Position numbers and translations under genes: made by a program. 64,000 nucleotides of DNA from DASTFY01 sp963769115. GTDB taxonomy: Bacteria > Actinomycetota > Acidimicrobiia > Acidimicrobiales > Ilumatobacteraceae. How positions within the stretch are numbered: the stretch's first letter is position 1; each line of letters opens with the position of its first letter. Shown in pieces: positions 8,780 through 17,707 of the stretch. The stretch is taken from contig CAVYKN010000002.1 of assembly GCA_963769115.1 (NCBI GenBank), positions 62,001 through 126,000 on the forward strand. Direction: 5' to 3'. Under the pieces are notes generated by a model. That model did no database searches, had not been told where the DNA came from, and was given only the letters and a program-made list of their open reading frames with translations.

Positions 8780-10924
8780 GGCCGAGTGACTCCCGCAGGA
8801 AGTCGAGCTGCAGCAGGAGCAGGTTCTCGGCCACGACCTCCTGCGGGGTCATGTGGGTGACGCCCGACAGCGGGAGCACGCGGTGCGGGCGCCCGGCGGC
8901 CAGGAGTGCCGACGACAGCTGCAGCGTGTGGGCGGCCACGACGTTGTCGTCGGCCAGGCCGTGGATCAGCAGCAGCGGGCGGGTCGGGCGCCCTTCCGCA
9001 GCGGCCCGGGCGACCTCGGCGACGAGCGACGTGCGGTCGTAGACCTCGGGCTCGGCCTGGGGCGTGCCCAGGTAGCGCTCGGTGTAGTGCGTGTCGTACA
9101 GCCGCCAGTCGGCCACCGGCGCTCCGGCGATGGCGGCGTGGAAGATGTCCGGCCGGCGGAGCACCGCCAGCCCGGCCAGGTAGCCGCCGAAGCTCCACCC
9201 GCGGATGGCCACGCGGGAGAGATCGAGCTGCGGGTGCTGCTCGGCGACGGACTGGAGGGCGTCGATCTGGTCCTCCAGGACAGGCGAGGCCAGGTCCAGG
9301 TGGACGGCCCGCTCCCAGCCACTCCCTCGGCCGGGCGTGCCGCGGCCGTCAGCCACGACGACCGCGAAACCTTGGTCGGCGAACCACTGCGACGTGTAGT
9401 ACGCCGAGCGGGCGGCCAGGACCCGTTGCGCATGGGGGCCGCCGTAGGGATCGAGCAACACGGGGAGCGAGCCGGCCTCCCCGTCCCGGCCCTGCTCGGG
9501 CAGGAGCACCGCGGTGGCGATCTCGCGGCGCCCGGTCCGCAGGAGGGAGACCCGCGGGCGGACCAGCGCCGCCTCGGCGTGGTTGGCGATCTCCGGTCCA
9601 CCCAGCACCCGGGTGACGCTGCGCTCACCGTCCAACGTGGACGACCGGACGACCACCGTCTTGCCGCCGCCCCAGCCGGTGTGCACGCCGGGCTCCACGA
9701 CGAGCGGCTCGGTGGTGGCACCGTCGCTGAACCGCCAGAGACCCACACTCGTTGCATCTGCAACCGGGTTGGCGGTGAAGAGCAACGAATGGCCGACGAC
9801 GCCCACGATGGACCGCACCTGCAGCTCGGGCGGGGTCAGCGGCACGCTGGCGGCGACCAGCCGTCGCGCGCCTTCGTGGTCGGCCGCCATGACGACGCGG
9901 CCGTCGTCGAGCACCGCGGGCGCGCCGTGCACGAGCTCCACCCAGGTCTCGTCGCTGTCCTCGAACAGCACGGCGGTCCGGATCGCCTCGTCTTCACCGA
10001 CGGCGGCGGCCAGGACCTGCAGGTGACGCTGGTCCCGGCTCTGCACCGTCGAGCACGATGCGCTCGGGTTCCGGCCACTGCACGTCGGCCAGGTACGGGA
10101 ACGCGGCGCGGTCCCACTCGACCTCACGGCGGGTGCCGTCGAGGGCGAGCACCCAGAGCGTCACCTCGGCGTTGTCCGTCCCGGACGCCGGATAGGCGTG
10201 CTCCTGCGGCGCCTGGTCCGGCCGGGCCGGATCGCTGATCCACCAGCGGGCCACGGCGGAGGTGTCGACCCGCGTGGCGGCGATGGCCGAACCGTCGGGC
10301 GCCCACCAGTAGCCCCGGCCGCGGTCCATCTCCTCGGCCGCCACGAAGTCCGCCGAGCCCCACGTGACGTGCTCGCTGTCCTCGCCGGCCAGCACCCGGC
10401 TGGTGCCGTCCAGCTCGGCCACGCACAGGTTCCGGCCGCTGACGTAGGCCAGGCGGCGGGCCGAGCGGCTCGGGCCGTGGATCGAACACCGGACCGTCCA
10501 CCACGAGCTCCCGGGCGGCCCCCGAGAGGAGCCCGGCCACGAACAGGCGGCCGGACAGGGCGAACGCGGCCACCGTCACCATCCGGTCGGTGGCGTAGGC
10601 CACCACCCCGCCGGCCCCTTCCCGCGCCCGCTCGCGGCGGGCCCGCTCCTCGGGCGGCAGGTCGCCCTCGTCCCCGGCCAGGAGGGCGCGGGGATCGGCG
10701 ACGAGGCGCTCCTCGCCGACCACCGGCGGACCGTCGAGTGCCGGCTCGACCTCGAGGACCCACAGGCAGTTGACGGGATCGCTGCCGCCCTGCGAGCGCG
10801 CGAAGACCACGCGCCGCCCCTCGGGCGACACGGTGACGTTCCTCGGCTCGCCCAGCGTGAGGCGCTGGGTCCGGGCGTACTGGCGGGGGAAGCTGTCCGT
10901 GCTGTCCGTCACCGCGTCGGTCAC
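8772..10924 (-). CDS. S9 family prolyl oligopeptidase / DPP-IV-like peptidase (two frame breaks)
   Basis: This is a serine peptidase of about 715 residues with an N-terminal beta-propeller and a C-terminal alpha/beta hydrolase domain. The nucleophile sits in GWSFGGYLAG, the aspartate in HGLADDNV and the histidine in SGVTHM. DPYGGPHAQ and the oxyanion region are also present, matching the DPP-IV/S9B type. The start ATG 10924 overlaps the stop of the upstream dehydrogenase (ATGA). The frame changes near 10470 (after GPVFDPRPEP) and near 10050 (after PEPERIVL). Both flanks stay conserved, so the gene is probably intact in the organism. No signal peptide is visible, suggesting a cytoplasmic enzyme. 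Confidence 0.88.
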
Positions 10925-11964
10925 GGCTCGACCAGGATCTTGACGTGCTCGTCCGGGTGGGCGAGGTCGCTGAACGCCTGCGGGACCCCGTCGATGTCGA
11001 CCGTGCTCGTCACGAGCGGATCGAGGTCCACCTTCCCCTCGGCGATGGCGAGGAGCGACCCCGCGAACTCATGGGGCTCGTAGCCCAGCACGAACTGGAT
11101 CGCCAGCTCCTTGAAGATGCCGATGGCCGGCCGCACGGAGTCCGTCTCGAGGCACACCCCGACGACCGTGATGCGGGTGCCCTTCGGGGCCATGCGCATG
11201 CAGGCTTCGAGCATGCCGGGCACGCCGACCGCCTCGAAGATGACCACCGGCCGGATCCCGTCGACCCGCCGCCAGGCGGCCATCACGTGCTCCTGCCCAG
11301 GGTCGACGACCTCGTGCGCGCCGAGGTGCTCGGCCAAGCGGCGGCGGGCCGGCGAGTAGTCCGAGGCGACGATGGGCCCCACGCCGCGGGCGGCGAGATC
11401 GGCGATGACGGCCAGGCCGACCGGTCCACAACCGAGCACGACCGCGGCGTCGGAGCTGCCGATCCCGCTCTTGGCCACCGCGTGGGCGCCGACGGCCAGC
11501 GGCTCCGTGAGCGCCGCGGCGCGGGCCGGCAGGCCGCTCGGCACCTTCAGGGCCAGGAGGTCGTTCACCACGAGGAGCTCGCCGTAGCCACCCGGGTACC
11601 GGTTGGAGTAGCCGATGGCGTGGACGCCGGTGGCGTCGAAGGCCCCGGGCATCGACACGACCACGTCGCCCACGGCCAGGTTCTCGCAGCCGGGCCCGAG
11701 CTCCACCACCTCGCAGCAGAACTCGTGCCCCATGACGACCGGCTGTTCGGCCTCGAACGGCTGCGGGGACAGCGGATCGGGCGGGTTCTCGGCCGCCAGC
11801 TCGTCACGCAGGGCGAGCTGCTCGGCGCCGTGCTGGAGCACGTGGAGGTCGCTGCCGCAGATCCCGCAGGCGAGCACACGGGTCAGGGCCTGACCGGACT
11901 GGGGGACCGGATCCGGCAGATCGTCGACGGACAGCTCCCAGTTGCGCATCACGGCGGCTCGCAT
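10921..11964 (-). CDS. Zinc-type medium-chain alcohol dehydrogenase
   Basis: This NAD(P)-dependent MDR dehydrogenase has 347 residues. Catalytic-zinc ligands are visible as C33 in ACGICGSD and in VMGHEFCCEV. The Rossmann loop is VLGCGPVGLAVIADLAARG. The Cys4 lobe that binds structural zinc in many relatives is absent: the stretch after GHEF contains no CxxCxxC pattern. Its 3' end overlaps the S9 peptidase start by four bases. Its 5' end lies inside the open frame of the nucleoside hydrolase. The substrate cannot be predicted. Relatives act on alcohols, polyols or glutathione adducts. Confidence 0.88.
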   Translation of the reverse strand: MRAAVMRNWELSVDDLPDPVPQSGQALTRVLACGICGSDLHVLQHGAEQLALRDELAAENPPDPLSPQPFEAEQPVVMGHEFCCEVVELGPGCENLAVGDVVVSMPGAFDATGVHAIGYSNRYPGGYGELLVVNDLLALKVPSGLPARAAALTEPLAVGAHAVAKSGIGSSDAAVVLGCGPVGLAVIADLAARGVGPIVASDYSPARRRLAEHLGAHEVVDPGQEHVMAAWRRVDGIRPVVIFEAVGVPGMLEACMRMAPKGTRITVVGVCLETDSVRPAIGIFKELAIQFVLGYEPHEFAGSLLAIAEGKVDLDPLVTSTVDIDGVPQAFSDLAHPDEHVKILVEP

Positions 11965-12922
11965 GGGCGGCGAGCGTAGGTGTTGCTACGCGGAACGAGC
12001 CGATCGCGTCGAGGATCACCCGGAAGGCCTGGTGCTGGTCCACGCTCATCAGCACCTCGGTGGTGGCCTCGGGCCGGCCGGCCAGCTCCTTGAGCGGACG
12101 GAGGTCGACCACCGTCATGCCGCGGGTGTGGGTGCCGTCCGTCTCCACAGTCACATGGGTGAGCCGCCGCGTGAACAGCTCGGGATGGGTGAGGGCCAGG
12201 ACGGCGCACACGTCGTGGATGGGCGCACCCACGAAGTCGTCGTGGCGGGCCACGTAGGTCGCGGCGAAGAACCCGAGGAGCTGGCCCAGCAGCGGACCGA
12301 GGCGGTTGGGCATGGCCCGCAGCTCGGCCAGCCGCTCGGGCGTCGTCTGGAGCCCGTGGGTCAGGTGGAGGCCGGCCTGGATCACCCGTGCGCCGCAGCC
12401 GAAGACGATGGCCGCAGCCTCCGGGTCCGCCCAGATGTTGAACTCGGCCACCGGCGTCCGGTTGCCCACGGCGGCGCTGCCGCCCATGAGCGAGATGCCG
12501 GCGATCCGATCGACGAGGTCGGGAGCCCGCCGCAGCGCGAGGGCGATGTTGGTCAGCGGGCCGGTCGGCACCAGCCAGACGCCCTCGCGGGCCCGGGCCG
12601 TCTCGACGATGAAGGCGACGGCGTCGTCCCCCGCCTCGGTGCGGACGGGCTCGGGCAGGTCGGCGCCGTCGAGACCGCTCTCACCGTGGACGTAGGCGGC
12701 GTGCTTCGGCTCAGCGAGCAGCGGCCGGGCCGCGCCGCGGTGCACGGGCGCGGGGTGCCCGAGCAGATCGAGCAGGACGAGCGCGTTGCGGGTCGTGCGC
12801 TCGACGGGCGCGTTGCCGGCCACCGTCGTCACCCCCAACAGGTCGGCATGGCGAGCCGCCACCACGAGCGCGATGGCGTCGTCGTGCCCGGGGTCGCAGT
12901 CGACGATGACGGGAAGAGCCAT
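11804..12922 (-). CDS. Inosine-uridine preferring nucleoside hydrolase family protein
   Basis: The enzyme hydrolyses the N-glycosidic bond of ribonucleosides, or a related substrate. The calcium-binding Asp cluster DCDPGHDDAIAL lies at the N-terminus, and GPLTNIAL, EFNIWADPEAA and the C-terminal HDVCAVLAL aspartate site follow. ATG 12922 is the only reasonable start. Similarity ends around VILDAIGSFR, near base 12000, the usual family length of about 310. The frame nonetheless stays open 161 bases into the dehydrogenase gene, so a small frame break near 12000 or a real long overlap is likely. It probably shares an operon with the thiolase-like gene 18 bases upstream. Confidence 0.88.
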   Translation of the reverse strand: MALPVIVDCDPGHDDAIALVVAARHADLLGVTTVAGNAPVERTTRNALVLLDLLGHPAPVHRGAARPLLAEPKHAAYVHGESGLDGADLPEPVRTEAGDDAVAFIVETARAREGVWLVPTGPLTNIALALRRAPDLVDRIAGISLMGGSAAVGNRTPVAEFNIWADPEAAAIVFGCGARVIQAGLHLTHGLQTTPERLAELRAMPNRLGPLLGQLLGFFAATYVARHDDFVGAPIHDVCAVLALTHPELFTRRLTHVTVETDGTHTRGMTVVDLRPLKELAGRPEATTEVLMSVDQHQAFRVILDAIGSFRVATPTLAAHASRRDAQLGAVRRRSAGSGPPVRSGPDPCARLRDLRQRPPRAPARRRAARPA

Positions 12923-12940
12923 GGCGTGAGCCAGAGTCGC

Positions 12941-14443
12941 TCAGAGCCGGACGGTGCCGTCGACGTCGAGCGCGACCGGGCGCCCGACCCACTCGCCGGC
13001 GCACAGGGCACTCACCGTGTCGCCGTCGGCGCTCGTCCCCCACGCCCGCCGGCCGTCGTCGAGAAGGCAGCTGGTGAAGGCAAGGTCCGGCCGGCCCTCC
13101 CGATCGTGCATGACGGTGTAGGCCTCGATCACGGCAGGACCGGCGGCGTCGGCCGGTGGAGCGAGCTCCCGCTGCGGGCCGGCGTCGACCTCGGCCTGCG
13201 GCTCGGCGTGACGGAAGCCGTTCGCCGGCGGTCGGGTGCCGTACACGCCGAACGAGTGCTTGGTGACGTAGCCCCCGTTGGCCCACACGAGGCCGAGCGC
13301 GCCGGGGCGCTCGCGCAGCTCGCCCACGACGGTGGCGATGGCGTGCATGACGTAGTTGTTCCAGGGACCACCGGCGAAGGACAGCCCTCCCGTGCGCGTG
13401 AGCTGCCGGTCGCCGTTCAGGCCCAGGGACGCGGCGCCCAGCTGCACCGCCGACGGGAAGCAGGAATAGAGGTCCACCAGCTCGATGTCATCGATCCCGA
13501 CGCCGGCCAGGTCGAGCGCGGCCCGCCCTCCGGCGCGCACGGCGGGCGTCTCGCTGAACGACCACCGGTTGGAGACGAAGGGGTGCTCGTGGCAGTCGGC
13601 GCCCGAGTGGGGGAAGACCCACCGGTCCTCGGGCACGCCGAGGGACCGTGCCCGCCCGGCCGAGCACATGAGCAGCGCCGCGGCCTGGTCGACGTCGTTG
13701 TTGGAGTTCATGTACTTGGGGTACGGCAGCCCGATCATGCGGTTGGACGGGCCCGGGGTGCGGATCTCCGCCGCCGACTTCGGCTCCTGGATCCACGCGT
13801 AGGGGTTGCCGGCGGCGACGGCGGAGAAGCCGGCCCACAGCTCGCTGACCCGGACCTGGTGCGCCTCGACGCTCTCGCCAGCCGCCGCTCGCAACGCGGT
13901 CTCGAACATGGGGTAGAGCTGCACCGGCATCACCAGCCCCCGGGCCAGCTCCTCCGGTGAGCTCATCACCAGGTCATGGCCGATGATGCGGTCCGGCTCG
14001 GTGCCCTCCGGCAGCTTGGGCCACTCCAGCACGGCATCGGCCTTGCGGGCCCGCATCCGGGTCCTCCAGGCCTCCGCCCCGGTGAGGATGGCAAGGTCCA
14101 GCTCGCCGCGCTGGATCTCCCCCGCCGTCACGTTGACCAACGTCTGCGGGCTGTTGCCCCCGGGCGTCGACAACGCGGTCTCACGCGGTTCGAGCGACAG
14201 GCGCTCGGCCACGAAGCGGGCGGGATCGCGGTACCGCCAGGACAGGAGGCTGACGACGCGGATGCTGTCCGCGGCGGGAACGCCCGTCAGGCCCGCGTCC
14301 TCGGACGCCCGCTCCACCGCTTCCGCCATCAGTGCCGCCGGCTCCAGGGCGTCTTCGAGACCCTCGGCGCGGTGGGTGACCTGGCCGGCGCCGATCAGGA
14401 CCGGGGTGCGGTCGTCGAGGTGTCGGGGGGCGACTCGGGACAC
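12941..14443 (-). CDS. Thiolase-like (acetyl-CoA acetyltransferase family) protein
   Basis: This 500-residue protein of the thiolase superfamily starts at GTG 14443. The fold is clear from VLIGAGQVTHR, LDLAILTGAEAWRTR, IELVDLYSCFPSAVQLG and GGPWNNYVMHAIA. The position of the usual nucleophilic cysteine reads GGNSPQTLVN, so it lacks the standard active-site Cys. This matches a thiolase-like subgroup with an extra C-terminal domain, known in mycobacteria and relatives. It may bind acyl-CoA without performing normal thiolysis. It sits between membrane proteins and a nucleoside hydrolase, which gives no clear pathway. Confidence 0.85.
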   Translation of the reverse strand: MSRVAPRHLDDRTPVLIGAGQVTHRAEGLEDALEPAALMAEAVERASEDAGLTGVPAADSIRVVSLLSWRYRDPARFVAERLSLEPRETALSTPGGNSPQTLVNVTAGEIQRGELDLAILTGAEAWRTRMRARKADAVLEWPKLPEGTEPDRIIGHDLVMSSPEELARGLVMPVQLYPMFETALRAAAGESVEAHQVRVSELWAGFSAVAAGNPYAWIQEPKSAAEIRTPGPSNRMIGLPYPKYMNSNNDVDQAAALLMCSAGRARSLGVPEDRWVFPHSGADCHEHPFVSNRWSFSETPAVRAGGRAALDLAGVGIDDIELVDLYSCFPSAVQLGAASLGLNGDRQLTRTGGLSFAGGPWNNYVMHAIATVVGELRERPGALGLVWANGGYVTKHSFGVYGTRPPANGFRHAEPQAEVDAGPQRELAPPADAAGPAVIEAYTVMHDREGRPDLAFTSCLLDDGRRAWGTSADGDTVSALCAGEWVGRPVALDVDGTVRL

Positions 14444-14464
14444 GAGGTCGAGGCTAGGGGACGC

Positions 14465-15164
14465 TCAGGTGCGGAGCCGGCCCCGCGGCCAGAGCACCTG
14501 GCCGTCACAACGGGCCACCACCAGCCCGCCGTCGCGGACGTTGCCCTTCACGTCTGCGGCGATCCGGTCCGTGCGAGGGGCGGCGAGCGGCACGCCCGCC
14601 ATCAGCGGATAGGCGCCGACGGGCGTGGTCCCGTGCAGCGGGAACAACGTCACCCACGGGCGGCGACGGTTCCACCATCGGGGACGGGTCGCGTCGACCG
14701 CGGCCTCCATGGCGAAGGCGGGCGCCGCACCGGAAGCCGTGCGCCGGCAGCGATGGACCCACCACCAACCCATGCCGATCGTCAGCAGCCCGCCGAAGAG
14801 GATGGCGCTCCACCAGAGCGCCGGCGACGCGGCGTCGTACCGCTCCTCCTCGAGCAGGACACGCCCGTCGTCGTACAACACGACGACCGACTGGCCAGGT
14901 GTGTACGCCTCGGAGTCGAGCACCGGTGCCCGCCCCAAGCGCGGTCCGATCGCCGAGGTCGACCAGCACCGTCACGTGCTGACGCCAGCTGCCCTCGTCC
15001 CGCCGGTTGTCCACGATGGTGGCCGGGAGCCGGGCAGATCCCTGCTCGAACGCGCGTGACTCCCTGGCGTTCGCCGCGGTCAGGGCGAGCCCTGCCGCCG
15101 CCAGGAGCACCAGGGGCGCGCCGATGGCCAGCCGGACGAGGAGGTGGCGGCGGAGTGGGCTCAG
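14465..15164 (-). CDS. DUF3592-like membrane protein (one frame break)
   Basis: The protein has an N-terminal membrane segment (LAIGAPLVLLAAAGLALTAA), then an extracytoplasmic region with SARLPATIVDNRR, and a second segment (LWWSAILFGGLLTIGMGWWW). The pattern of TPGQSVVVLYD and two flanking helices resembles DUF3592 proteins. The frame breaks near 14940. No ATG or GTG precedes the first membrane helix. The best candidate is CTG 15164, which overlaps the upstream stop as CTGA, or a miscalled GTG/ATG. The alternative GTG at 15110 would cut the helix. The function is unknown. Confidence 0.6.
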
Positions 15165-15665
15165 ACGCGCTGGTCCGCGGGCGCCGGAGCCGGCGAGGAC
15201 GCGGCCGGGAGCACGGCGGGAGCCGGGCGCAGGGAGCGGGCCACGTCACGATCCCAGCGGTGCTGGCGGTGCTGGCGCCACACGAGCACCGCCGCGCCGA
15301 CGAACACGACGCGCGAAGGCGAGCGCGATGGTGCGACCGCGGGTGGCCGAGTGCAGCGTGTCGATCAGCCCGATGCCCACGCCGCCGAGGGCGCTGGCCA
15401 GCGCCAGCAGCGGCGCCCCGGCCCATCCACTGATGAGCCCGACGATGGCGGCGCCGGCGGCGATCAGCGCAGCTCCACCGAGCAACAGCACCCAGAGCCG
15501 GTGCTCGGGGCACAGGGCATCGCTCGACATGATCCCGGCGAACACGGCGGCCATCCCGCCGGCCAGCCAGAACCAGATGGTTCGGCCACGGCTCGGGCCC
15601 CGGCCGGGTCCCTCGTGCTCGGTCCAGGCCAGGACCTCGCTCTCACGCCATTCGGGTGTCACCAT
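15161..15665 (-). CDS. Small four-helix membrane protein (one frame break)
   Basis: I do not recognise this family. GTG/ATG-type start at 15665 gives VTPEWRESEVLAWTEHEG. The hydrophobic segments are WFWLAGGMAAVFAGIM, LWVLLLGGAALIAAGAAIVG, LLALASALGGVGIGLI and, after a frame break at about 15312, VVFVGAAVLVW. The break looks like one extra C in GCGCGTCGTG. The Pro/Ala-rich tail ends PAPADQRV at 15161. It lies 9 bases after leuD and overlaps the DUF3592-like gene, so it is probably co-transcribed with both. Confidence 0.55.
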
Positions 15666-15674
15666 GCCCAGACG

Positions 15675-16268
15675 CTACCCCTCGGCCTCCAACCATGCCG
15701 GACGGGACGCCTCGTACTCGGTGATCTCGTCGGCCGCGCCCAGCGTGATGCCGATGTCGTCCAGCCCGTCGAGGAACCGCTGCTGCGTCGAGGGATCGAG
15801 CGGGAACGGTGCGACCAACCCGAGCGCGGGTGCCTCCACCGTCAGCCGTTCCATGTCCACGGTCAGCTCGAGGCCGGGATCGGCCTCGATGGCGTCGTGG
15901 AGCCGGGCCACCACGTCGGCATCGAGCACGACGGGGACCAGGCCGTTCTTCGTGCAGTTGTTCCGGAAGATGTCCGAGAACCGGGGGGAGATCACGGCGT
16001 CGAAGCCGTAGTCCAGGAGGGCCCACACGGCGTGCTCGCGACTGGAACCGGTCCCGAAGTTCTCGCCGGCCACGAGGATGCGGGCACCGGCGTAGCGCTC
16101 GTCGTTGAGCACGAACCCGCGGTCGTCCCGCCACGAGGCGAACAGCCCGGCGCCGAACCCGGTGCGCTCGACCCGCTTCAACCACTCGGCGGGGATGATC
16201 TGGTCGGTGTCGACATCCGAGCGGCGCAGAGGCACCGCGGTGCCCGCACAGATCCGGACGGCCTTCAC
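15675..16268 (-). CDS. leuD: 3-isopropylmalate dehydratase small subunit
   Basis: LeuD forms the swivelling domain of isopropylmalate isomerase in leucine synthesis, with LeuC. At 197 residues it is full length, with DVDTDQIIPAEWLKR, GENFGTGSSREHAVWAL and SDIFRNNCTKNGL. The start overlaps the leuC stop by four bases (ATGA), consistent with coupled synthesis of the two subunits. Confidence 0.97.
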   Translation of the reverse strand: MKAVRICAGTAVPLRRSDVDTDQIIPAEWLKRVERTGFGAGLFASWRDDRGFVLNDERYAGARILVAGENFGTGSSREHAVWALLDYGFDAVISPRFSDIFRNNCTKNGLVPVVLDADVVARLHDAIEADPGLELTVDMERLTVEAPALGLVAPFPLDPSTQQRFLDGLDDIGITLGAADEITEYEASRPAWLEAEG

Positions 16269-17683
16269 GACGACACCGCCAGATCGGCCGGCGTGGCGAA
16301 GTGGCCGGCGACGGCGGTGGCGGCGGCGACCGCGGGCGACACCAGGTGGGTGCGGCCGCCCTTGCCCTGACGGCCCTCGAAGTTCCGGTTGGACGTGCTG
16401 GCCGAGCGCTCACCGGAGCTGAGCTTGTCCGGGTTCATGGCCAGGCACATCGAGCATCCCGGCTCCCGCCAGTCGGCGCCGGCGGCCCGGAACACCCGAT
16501 CGAGCCCCTCGGCCTCGGCCTGCGCCTTCACCGCGTGGCTGCCGGGGACGACCATCACCCGCGGGACGGTGACCCGCCGGCCGTCGAGCACCGCGGCCGC
16601 GGCCCGCAGGTCCTCGATGCGGGAGTTCGTGCACGATCCGATGAACACCGTGTCGGGCCGGATCTCGCGCATGGGGGTCCCGGCCGTCAGCCCCATGTAG
16701 GTCAGGGCGCGGGCCGCCGCGTCGCGCTCGTTCGGCTCGGCGTACTCGTCGGGATCGGGCACGGCGTCGTCGATGCTCGTCACCTGGCCGGGGTTGGTGC
16801 CCCAGCTGACCTGGGGACGGAGCTCCCCGGCGTCGATCGTGACCTGCTTGTCCCAGGCGGCGTCCGGGTCGGACCGGAGGGTCCGCCAGTGCTCGACCGC
16901 CTCGTCCCACCGCCGGCCCGACGGCGCGTGCGCCCGGCCCTCCAGGTAGGCGAACGTCGTGTCGTCCGGGGCCACGAGCCCGGCCCGGGCCCCGGCCTCG
17001 ATCGACATGTTGCAGACCGTCATCCGGCCCTCCATGGACAGCGAGCGGATGGCCTCGCCGCGGTACTCGATGACGTGGCCGATCCCGCCGCCGGTCCCGA
17101 TGCGGCCGATGATGGCCAGGATCACGTCCTTGGCGGTGACGTCGGGCGGCAGCTCGCCTTCGACGTCGATGGCCATCCAGCCCGGCCTCACCTGCGGGAG
17201 GGTCTGGGTGGCCAGCACGTGCTCGACCTCGGAAGTGCCGATGCCGAAGGCCAGGGCGCCGAACGCGCCGTGCGTCGCGGTGTGGGAGTCGCCGCAGACG
17301 ATCGTCATGCCGGGCAACGTGCGTCCCTGCTCGGGACCGATGACGTGGACGATGCCCTGACGGGCGTCGCCCATCGGGTAGAGCGTGATGTCGAACTCGG
17401 CCGCGTTGGCCCTCATGACCTCGACCTGCCGGGCCGAGATGGGATCGGCGATCGGCTGGTCGATGTCGGCCGTGGGGACGTTGTGATCCTCGGTGGCGAT
17501 GGTGAGATCAGGGCGCCGGATGCGCCGGCCGGCCAGGCGAAGCCCGTCGAAGGCCTGCGGGCTGGTCACCTCGTGGACGAGGTGCAGGTCGATGTAGAGC
17601 AGGTCCGGCTCGCCGGGCGCCTGGCGCACGACGTGGGCGTCCCACACCTTCTGGGGCAGGGTGAGCCCGCTCATCGCTCCCAT
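16265..17683 (-). CDS. leuC: 3-isopropylmalate dehydratase large subunit
   Basis: LeuC is the [4Fe-4S] subunit that isomerises 2- and 3-isopropylmalate. Cluster ligands are seen in IVCGDSHTATHGAFG, FIGSCTNSRIEDL and GCSMCLAMNPD. The C-terminal SNRNFEGRQGKGGRTHLVSP is typical. Two starts are possible, ATG 17683 and ATG 17674 (MSGLTLPQKV), and the second fits relatives better. Its promoter faces the divergent IclR gene across a short gap that holds an imperfect palindrome. Confidence 0.97.
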   Translation of the reverse strand: MGAMSGLTLPQKVWDAHVVRQAPGEPDLLYIDLHLVHEVTSPQAFDGLRLAGRRIRRPDLTIATEDHNVPTADIDQPIADPISARQVEVMRANAAEFDITLYPMGDARQGIVHVIGPEQGRTLPGMTIVCGDSHTATHGAFGALAFGIGTSEVEHVLATQTLPQVRPGWMAIDVEGELPPDVTAKDVILAIIGRIGTGGGIGHVIEYRGEAIRSLSMEGRMTVCNMSIEAGARAGLVAPDDTTFAYLEGRAHAPSGRRWDEAVEHWRTLRSDPDAAWDKQVTIDAGELRPQVSWGTNPGQVTSIDDAVPDPDEYAEPNERDAAARALTYMGLTAGTPMREIRPDTVFIGSCTNSRIEDLRAAAAVLDGRRVTVPRVMVVPGSHAVKAQAEAEGLDRVFRAAGADWREPGCSMCLAMNPDKLSSGERSASTSNRNFEGRQGKGGRTHLVSPAVAAATAVAGHFATPADLAVSS

Positions 17684-17685
17684 CC

Positions 17686-17705
17686 AGTGAGACAGTAGAC
17701 TCGCT
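17686..17705. promoter_or_regulatory. Candidate IclR operator between leuC and its regulator
   Basis: This 20-base imperfect inverted repeat, AGTGAGAC-AGTA-GACTCGCT (6 of 8 positions paired), fills the 24-base gap between leuC and the divergent IclR gene. In other actinobacteria the IclR protein next to leuCD (NdgR/LtbR) binds this gap to control leucine synthesis. The site is my reading of the sequence and does not match a remembered consensus. Confidence 0.45.
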
Positions 17706-17707
17706 CC

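Noticed and set aside
11942..13960. Long forward open frame (672 codons) opposite the nucleoside hydrolase and thiolase-like genes
   Set aside because: It reads as His/Arg/Gly-rich low-complexity sequence with no family similarity. The reverse-strand genes are clearly real. Such antisense frames are common in GC-rich DNA.
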